A stretch of DNA of 15,952 nt from DAOVQB01 sp023128935 (lineage in GTDB: Bacteria > Eisenbacteria > RBG-16-71-46 > CAIMUX01 > WJJG01): the NCBI GenBank assembly GCA_030628905.1, contig DAOVQB010000096.1:1-15952 (forward strand). Direction: 5' to 3'. Each line of letters opens with the position of its first letter. Position 1 is the first letter of the stretch. Below are positions 15,610-15,952 of this stretch, in pieces. A model generated the notes under the pieces. That model saw only the letters and a list, made by a program, of their open reading frames with translations, was not told the origin of the DNA and made no database searches. Both the position numbers and the translations under genes were made by a program.

Positions 15610-15952
15610 GGCCGCCTCCGTGGTTCTGTGGTTCCCAGATCCTGTGAATCCGCAGTCTACGCTCCATCCTTGCCTTGGGGCAAGAAGGGGAAGCGGAGAG
15701 AGCGCGCACATCCGGCTCGTTAGCACACGTCCGGCGCGTGAGCACACATCCGGCGCGTGAGCACACGTCCGGCGCGTGAGCACACATCCGGCCCGGGATG
15801 GGCAGTACGGTGTGTCGGGTGCAGGGTACATACGCGAATCCCATAGGCATGTTTCAGTTGCGCATTCCATATGTGCTTTCCAACTACCTACCTGCGCGGT
15901 ATGTTTCGATCATCCGCTTGACGGGTGCGCATCAATCGTCCAAGCCGGGGCT
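15610..15952. other. upstream region of the giant peptidase, no gene seen
   Basis: 343 bp upstream of the peptidase start. It contains the 19-bp tandem repeat array (15704-15798) and presumably the promoter. The open minus-strand frame through it is cysteine- and arginine-rich and repetitive only because of that array, so it is not counted as coding. The last 150 bp to the window edge show no supported gene or RNA. Confidence 0.6.
15704..15798. repeat. five 19-bp tandem repeats
   Basis: Five head-to-tail 19-bp units with consensus GCACACRTCCGGCGCGTGA at 15704, 15723, 15742, 15761 and 15780. The outer units carry a few changes. The R position alternates A, G, A, G, A, which suggests duplication of a 38-bp pair. 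Each inner unit is an imperfect palindrome with CAC(R)/CGTG ends. The array lies 95 bp upstream of the giant peptidase start codon, a position compatible with regulator binding. There are no unique spacers, so it is not a CRISPR. Confidence 0.85.

Noticed and set aside
15704..15798. CRISPR-like array
   Set aside because: Units are 19 bp, directly adjacent with no unique spacers, and no cas genes are nearby.
15610..15870. N-terminal extension of the giant peptidase to an ATG at 15870
   Set aside because: The extension is composed of the translated 19-bp repeats, is Cys/Arg-rich, would bury the signal peptide, and has no RBS as good as the GGAGG before 15609.

Overview
The window is GC-rich, gene-sparse bacterial DNA dominated by very large secreted proteins. 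It most resembles an FCB-superphylum lineage (Bacteroidota relatives such as Eisenbacteria, Latescibacterota or Krumholzibacteriota-like groups). Three things suggest this: FlgD-like type IX secretion (T9SS) sorting domains ending in short R..VLR / R..VLIR tails on two metallopeptidases, a HmuY-type lipoprotein next to a HmuR-type TonB receptor, and a polymorphic beta-helix protein with CC...GGxW...PNPC cysteine repeats. The lineage is inferred; there is no rRNA or ribosomal protein gene here to fix it.

Layout from left to right. (1) 141-1159, minus: a decayed IS110-family transposase with two frameshifts. (2) 1400-4243, plus: a 947-residue exported protein made of a right-handed beta-helix followed by ten cysteine-rich repeats. 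(3) 4506-5141, plus: an IS4-like transposase remnant that has lost its middle and its C-terminus. It abuts a beheaded secreted-protein gene on the minus strand (5111-5266). (4) 5363-7219, minus: a HEFEH zinc metallopeptidase with a T9SS sorting domain. (5) 7220-7758: a long divergent upstream region with tandem and inverted repeats. (6) 7759-9885 and 10062-10685, plus: a TonB-dependent receptor with FRAP/His/NSDL heme-receptor motifs and a HmuY-family lipoprotein. (7) 10744-15609, minus and convergent with hmuY: a 1621-residue thermolysin/fungalysin-like metallopeptidase with propeptide, beta-sandwich, fibronectin-like and T9SS sorting domains. (8) 15610-15952: an untranslated upstream region with five 19-bp tandem repeats.

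The most coherent reading is a haem-acquisition locus. A haem-binding surface lipoprotein passes haem to an outer-membrane TonB receptor, and the flanking secreted proteases could release haem from host or environmental haemoproteins, as gingipains or interpain do for HmuY in oral Bacteroidota. The protease link rests on proximity only. The HmuY homologue lacks histidines where P. gingivalis HmuY has its haem ligands and instead carries a Met-rich loop between two cysteines.

The strongest non-coding observation is a palindromic element of about 77 bp whose arm begins on the TAG stop codon of the receptor gene. A diverged copy (42 of 53 positions by eye) begins on the TAG stop codon of the beta-helix gene 5.6 kb away. 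This points to a dispersed, stop-codon-associated palindrome family.
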